NCBI GenBank assembly: GCA_051881075.1
Contig: JBJEPE010000057.1
Location: 1-55,798 of the forward strand
DNA length: 55,798 nucleotides
From: RUG14223 sp051881075
GTDB lineage: Bacteria > Bacillota > Clostridia > Oscillospirales > Acutalibacteraceae
Reading direction: 5' to 3'
Position numbers and translations under genes: made by a program. The number at the start of each line of letters is the position of its first letter. Within the stretch, counting starts at the first letter, position 1. The notes beneath the pieces are model-generated. The model saw only the letters and a program-made list of their open reading frames with translations. It was not told the origin of the DNA and ran no database searches. Below, in pieces: positions 53,554 to 55,798 of the stretch.

Positions 53554-53673
53554 ATTTCACTTTCTACTGTTTGATGATTTACTATTATTATTCTATCAAA
53601 TTTATAAAAATAAGGGAATAACTAAATGATATATCGGTATTATACTTATCGATATAGCTGTTAGCGAAATACA

Positions 53674-53714
53674 AAAAGCAACCTTTTTCATAAAATATTA
53701 TGGAAAAAGCTGCT
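53674..53714 (-). terminator. Terminator of the LysR gene
   Basis: The minus-strand hairpin (AAGCAGCTTTTTCCATA with TATGAAAAAGGTTGCTT) leads into TTTTTGTATTT. It separates the LysR transcript from rex. Confidence 0.75.
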
Positions 53715-53729
53715 TAAATTTATATTACT

Positions 53730-54650
53730 TCAAAGGTATTTTCTCTTAGCCTTGCAGACCTCGGTTATAAATATATTGTCAAGCTGTGATAGCTTATAAT
53801 CTTTCTTATAAACAAGCACATCTTTATAAATCTTATTATTATCAATACATTCACGCTGTACTAAACCATATCTGTCAAGAATTTTTTGCGGTATAGGAGA
53901 TACCCACATAAATATCTCGCTATTCTCAGACAGCAGGTCAAACTGGCTTGCACGCTCAAACACAAAAATTCTGCGGCTGATATTATCGGGTAACTCTTCT
54001 TTTTTTACCTTTGCCGCAGATAGGGAGGGTACGTATGGGTCTGCATGAGCTATTTCTATAAGGTTTTCAAGGTCTGAAAAATGTATTTCATCAAGTGAAG
54101 CAAGGGGACTGTTTTTATTCATTATCAAAACATAGTGAAACTCCGCAACAAGCTCATACGACAGGCCTTTCTCATCAAACATAGACTTAAAGTGTCTGTC
54201 GTAATTCTCCGCATATCTAACTATGCCTAGCTTGTAATCGTCATACAGAATGCTCTTGATAGTTCTTGAAGAATTTGTTTCTTTATAGAATATCTCAACC
54301 GACTCCTTAGGCAACTGTTTTGAAAACTGCGCAAAGGCCTCGGATATATAAGTTGACCTGGGTACACAGATTGAAAATCTGCGTTTGGCAGGTACACCGT
54401 TCTTATACATTTTTTCAACACTGTCTATTTGATTTAATATAGCATTGGCATATCCGATAAACTCCTCGCCCTCAGGTGTAAGGAACATACCCCTTGCCGT
54501 TCTCTCAAATATAGTAATACCAAGATCCGCTTCCAGCTCTTTAATAGAACGGCTTAAGTTCGGCTGAGCTATCAGAAGGGTATCTGCCGCCTTATTTATA
54601 GATCCCGTTTTGGCTACCTCAACAGCATATTTCAAATGAAGTAAATTCAA
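53730..54650 (-). CDS. LysR-family transcriptional regulator
   Basis: 306 residues. The N-terminal winged HTH is typical: LKYAVEVAKTGSINKAADTL, AQPNLSRSIKELEADLGITIFERTARG. A linker helix and a periplasmic-binding-protein-like effector domain follow. The effector is unknown. LysR proteins often regulate a divergent neighbour, but here rex is co-oriented and separated by a terminator. It lies 20 bp after yfcE and is probably co-transcribed. It was assigned by its HTH. No cysteine or metal signature helps to guess the ligand. Confidence 0.92.
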   Translation of the reverse strand: MNLLHLKYAVEVAKTGSINKAADTLLIAQPNLSRSIKELEADLGITIFERTARGMFLTPEGEEFIGYANAILNQIDSVEKMYKNGVPAKRRFSICVPRSTYISEAFAQFSKQLPKESVEIFYKETNSSRTIKSILYDDYKLGIVRYAENYDRHFKSMFDEKGLSYELVAEFHYVLIMNKNSPLASLDEIHFSDLENLIEIAHADPYVPSLSAAKVKKEELPDNISRRIFVFERASQFDLLSENSEIFMWVSPIPQKILDRYGLVQRECIDNNKIYKDVLVYKKDYKLSQLDNIFITEVCKAKRKYL

Positions 54651-54670
54651 TATAATCCCCCCAATATAAC

Positions 54671-55216
54671 CTATATATTCATTTCGTGATACGGTTTTCC
54701 GTCAAGTGACTTCCAAGTAACAAGCTCATCTTCTATAATCATATATCCGTGCTCAGAGCCTTCTTTGGGTATAGAAACAGAGCCGGGGTTTAAATAATAA
54801 TTATTGTCACCGAATTTTTCCCACGCAGGTATATGAGTATGACCGTGCAAAAGAATATCGTTACTGCTGAGCGGAGGCAATGATTTAAGATTAAACACAT
54901 GACCGTGAGTTATATATATAACCCGCTGTGCTACACACAGTATCGCATAGCTTGCCATAATGGGAAATTCAAGCACCATCTGGTCAACATCACCGTCACA
55001 GTTGCCACGCACACAAAGTATCTTATCTTTTATATCGTTCAGCATTTTTATAACAGACTTAGGCGCATACTCCTCCGGTAGGTCGTTTCTTGGACCGTGA
55101 TACAATATATCACCCAAAAGTATCAGCTTATCCGCTTTTTCTCTTTCAAATGCCTTAAGCATTTCTCGGCAATAATAGGCTGAACCGTGAATATCCGATG
55201 CTATCATATATTTCAT
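54671..55216 (-). CDS. yfcE: YfcE-type metallophosphoesterase
   Basis: 181 residues with the full calcineurin-like metal motif set: MIASDIHGS (Asp, His), LLGDILYHGPRN, VRGNCDG, ITHGH and LHGHTHIP. The size and the DILYHGPRN segment match YfcE/MJ0936 phosphodiesterases, which need Mn2+ and cleave phosphodiesters in vitro; the natural substrate is not established. The ATG follows GAGGGAAATATAAA. First gene of a likely two-gene unit with the LysR regulator. Confidence 0.92.
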   Translation of the reverse strand: MKYMIASDIHGSAYYCREMLKAFEREKADKLILLGDILYHGPRNDLPEEYAPKSVIKMLNDIKDKILCVRGNCDGDVDQMVLEFPIMASYAILCVAQRVIYITHGHVFNLKSLPPLSSNDILLHGHTHIPAWEKFGDNNYYLNPGSVSIPKEGSEHGYMIIEDELVTWKSLDGKPYHEMNI

Positions 55217-55254
55217 TTTATATTTCCCTCACTTAACCGGTTTAGTCGGCAGTT

Positions 55255-55263
55255 ATTATAACA
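55255..55263 (-). promoter_or_regulatory. Extended -10 promoter of yfcE
   Basis: The minus strand reads TGTTATAAT, a TGn extended -10. The -35 (TGGAAT at 17 bp) is weak, as is common with this type. Confidence 0.6.
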
Positions 55264-55389
55264 CAAATAAGCTTTTTATTCCACCGTTTTTGTGTAAAAA
55301 CAGATAATTTTTTTGATTAAGATAATATAACCGTTTTTCACTAAATAAAATACAGAGAAGCTTATATGGGTGATACTCTTAAGGTCAGT

Positions 55390-55425
55390 AAAAAGGTGTG
55401 CAGAAAATTTCTACACACCTTTTTG
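55390..55425. terminator. Strong hairpin between yfcE promoter region and the last gene
   Basis: A 10-bp stem AAAAGGTGTG / CACACCTTTT extended by an inner AGAAA/TTTCT, with T-runs on both strands. On the minus strand it would terminate the gene at the right edge. The surrounding gap (55217-55528) has no other gene. Confidence 0.8.
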
Positions 55426-55444
55426 TCTTATACCGTAACAAGCA

Positions 55445-55465
55445 GGGAATTTGTACGGCAAATTC
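55445..55465. repeat. Inverted repeat of unknown role
   Basis: GGAATTTG / CAAATTCC, perfect 8-bp arms with a 5-nt loop, about 65 bp after the last gene's stop. No T-run. Possibly a binding site or the edge of an accessory segment. Confidence 0.4.
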
Positions 55466-55528
55466 CACTTGGTTTCGAGAACCTAAAACCCTTCTCACTA
55501 ATTCAAACTGACCTAAGCAATTCTTTGT

Positions 55529-55798
55529 TCAATTAAATATTTGCAGTAATTTCAGTTTGATTTTATCATTTTTATTAAAAGCATCCCACCATTTGAACGC
55601 TTTAGTCATTTGATCGTTTACTTCTTCACACACTTTACGATAAATATCGTCATCCGCTTTTTGAACAAGCACTTCATTTTTTGCAGGAATATAATTCTTA
55701 GCTTTATCTTCACTAACCGCATTATAAAATGTCATTGAGTTAATTTTTTGAATGTAAAGATCAGTATAGTAAAACCATCCATCATACATACCTTTTAA
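55529..55798 (-). CDS. Unknown protein, possibly cut by the window edge
   Basis: At least 86 residues from an ATG at 55789 preceded by AAAAGG. The frame stays open to the edge, so the true start may lie outside. Visible features are an aromatic N-terminal stretch (MYDGWFYYTDLYIQKINSM) and a Lys/Asp-rich helical part ending WWDAFNKNDKIKLKLLQIFN. No signal peptide or family is recognisable. The N-terminal aromatic run could be the last strand of a larger beta-rich domain. The base composition is more AT-rich than the neighbours, which may mean an accessory gene. Confidence 0.45.
   Translation of the reverse strand, partial: LKGMYDGWFYYTDLYIQKINSMTFYNAVSEDKAKNYIPAKNEVLVQKADDDIYRKVCEEVNDQMTKAFKWWDAFNKNDKIKLKLLQIFN

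Noticed and set aside
53554..53729. Rex operator upstream of rex
   Set aside because: A TATATCG/CGATATA inverted repeat (53630-53636, 53650-53656) is present, but nothing matches the clostridial Rex consensus TTGTTAA-N4-TTAACAA, so I do not call a Rex site.
1..55798. tRNA, rRNA, CRISPR arrays, complete insertion sequences or prophage
   Set aside because: No cloverleaf, ribosomal RNA signature, spaced direct-repeat array, transposase, integrase or phage structural gene was recognised by reading. A tRNAscan or CRISPR finder run would settle it.

Overview
The window reads as a chromosomal segment of a low-to-mid GC anaerobic Firmicute of class Clostridia, most likely an Oscillospiraceae/Ruminococcaceae-type gut anaerobe. 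The reasons are a Rex-adhE-[FeFe]-hydrogenase locus with a PAS-linked sensory hydrogenase, a type III glutamine synthetase, diaminopimelate dehydrogenase, a cysteine T-box, and Clostridia-style housekeeping neighbourhoods (dnaG-rpoD, recA-recX-rimO-pgsA). The genus assignment is inference. I saw no rRNA, tRNA or CRISPR array.

Layout. 1-4.8 kb: the 3' end of a BaiN/HI0933-type flavoprotein, a second FAD enzyme, a WYL regulator and ddh. 4.9-8.9 kb: an SLC13/ArsB-like permease on the minus strand, then preT-preA behind a clear promoter and a possibly structured leader. 8.9-9.75 kb: a small decayed accessory patch holding a hairpin repeat, an HNH nuclease gene split by an in-frame stop, and the tail of an XRE regulator. 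9.75-14.7 kb: an anchored Ig-like surface protein, a small membrane protein and a Ca2+-type P-ATPase. 14.7-22 kb: rpoD-dnaG, yigZ, rpmE, a VanY-like protein that has lost its metal-site residues, and pyk. 21.9-23.4 kb: a second accessory patch with the same hairpin repeat, a zinc-ribbon-like small protein and an intact XRE regulator. 23.4-29.8 kb: T-box-cysE-cysS and recA-recX-rimO-pgsA. 29.8-36 kb: one long minus-strand operon, trmB-lipoprotein-response regulator-histidine kinase-DUF1385-prmC. 36-44.6 kb: asnB, a lipoprotein, glnN (GSIII), a conserved Cys-containing protein and a second two-component pair. 44.6-53.6 kb: the fermentation redox locus rex-adhE-kinase-like protein-two [2Fe-2S] thioredoxin-like proteins-HydS-SpoIIE/PP2C phosphatase-[FeFe] hydrogenase. 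53.7-55.8 kb: a LysR regulator, a YfcE phosphoesterase and a fragment of an unknown gene at the edge.

How it fits together. The 44.6-53.6 kb block looks like one transcription unit. Rex (NADH/NAD+ sensor) heads it and AdhE re-oxidises NADH to ethanol. A catalytic-type [FeFe] hydrogenase is packaged with a sensory-type hydrogenase carrying a PAS domain, a PP2C phosphatase and a kinase-fold protein, which would suit a circuit coupling H2 level to fermentation output. The most unusual other signals are the two copies of an XRE-cargo-hairpin cassette, the VanY-like pseudoenzyme, the putative structured preT leader, and the terminator-like hairpin directly after the glnN promoter.
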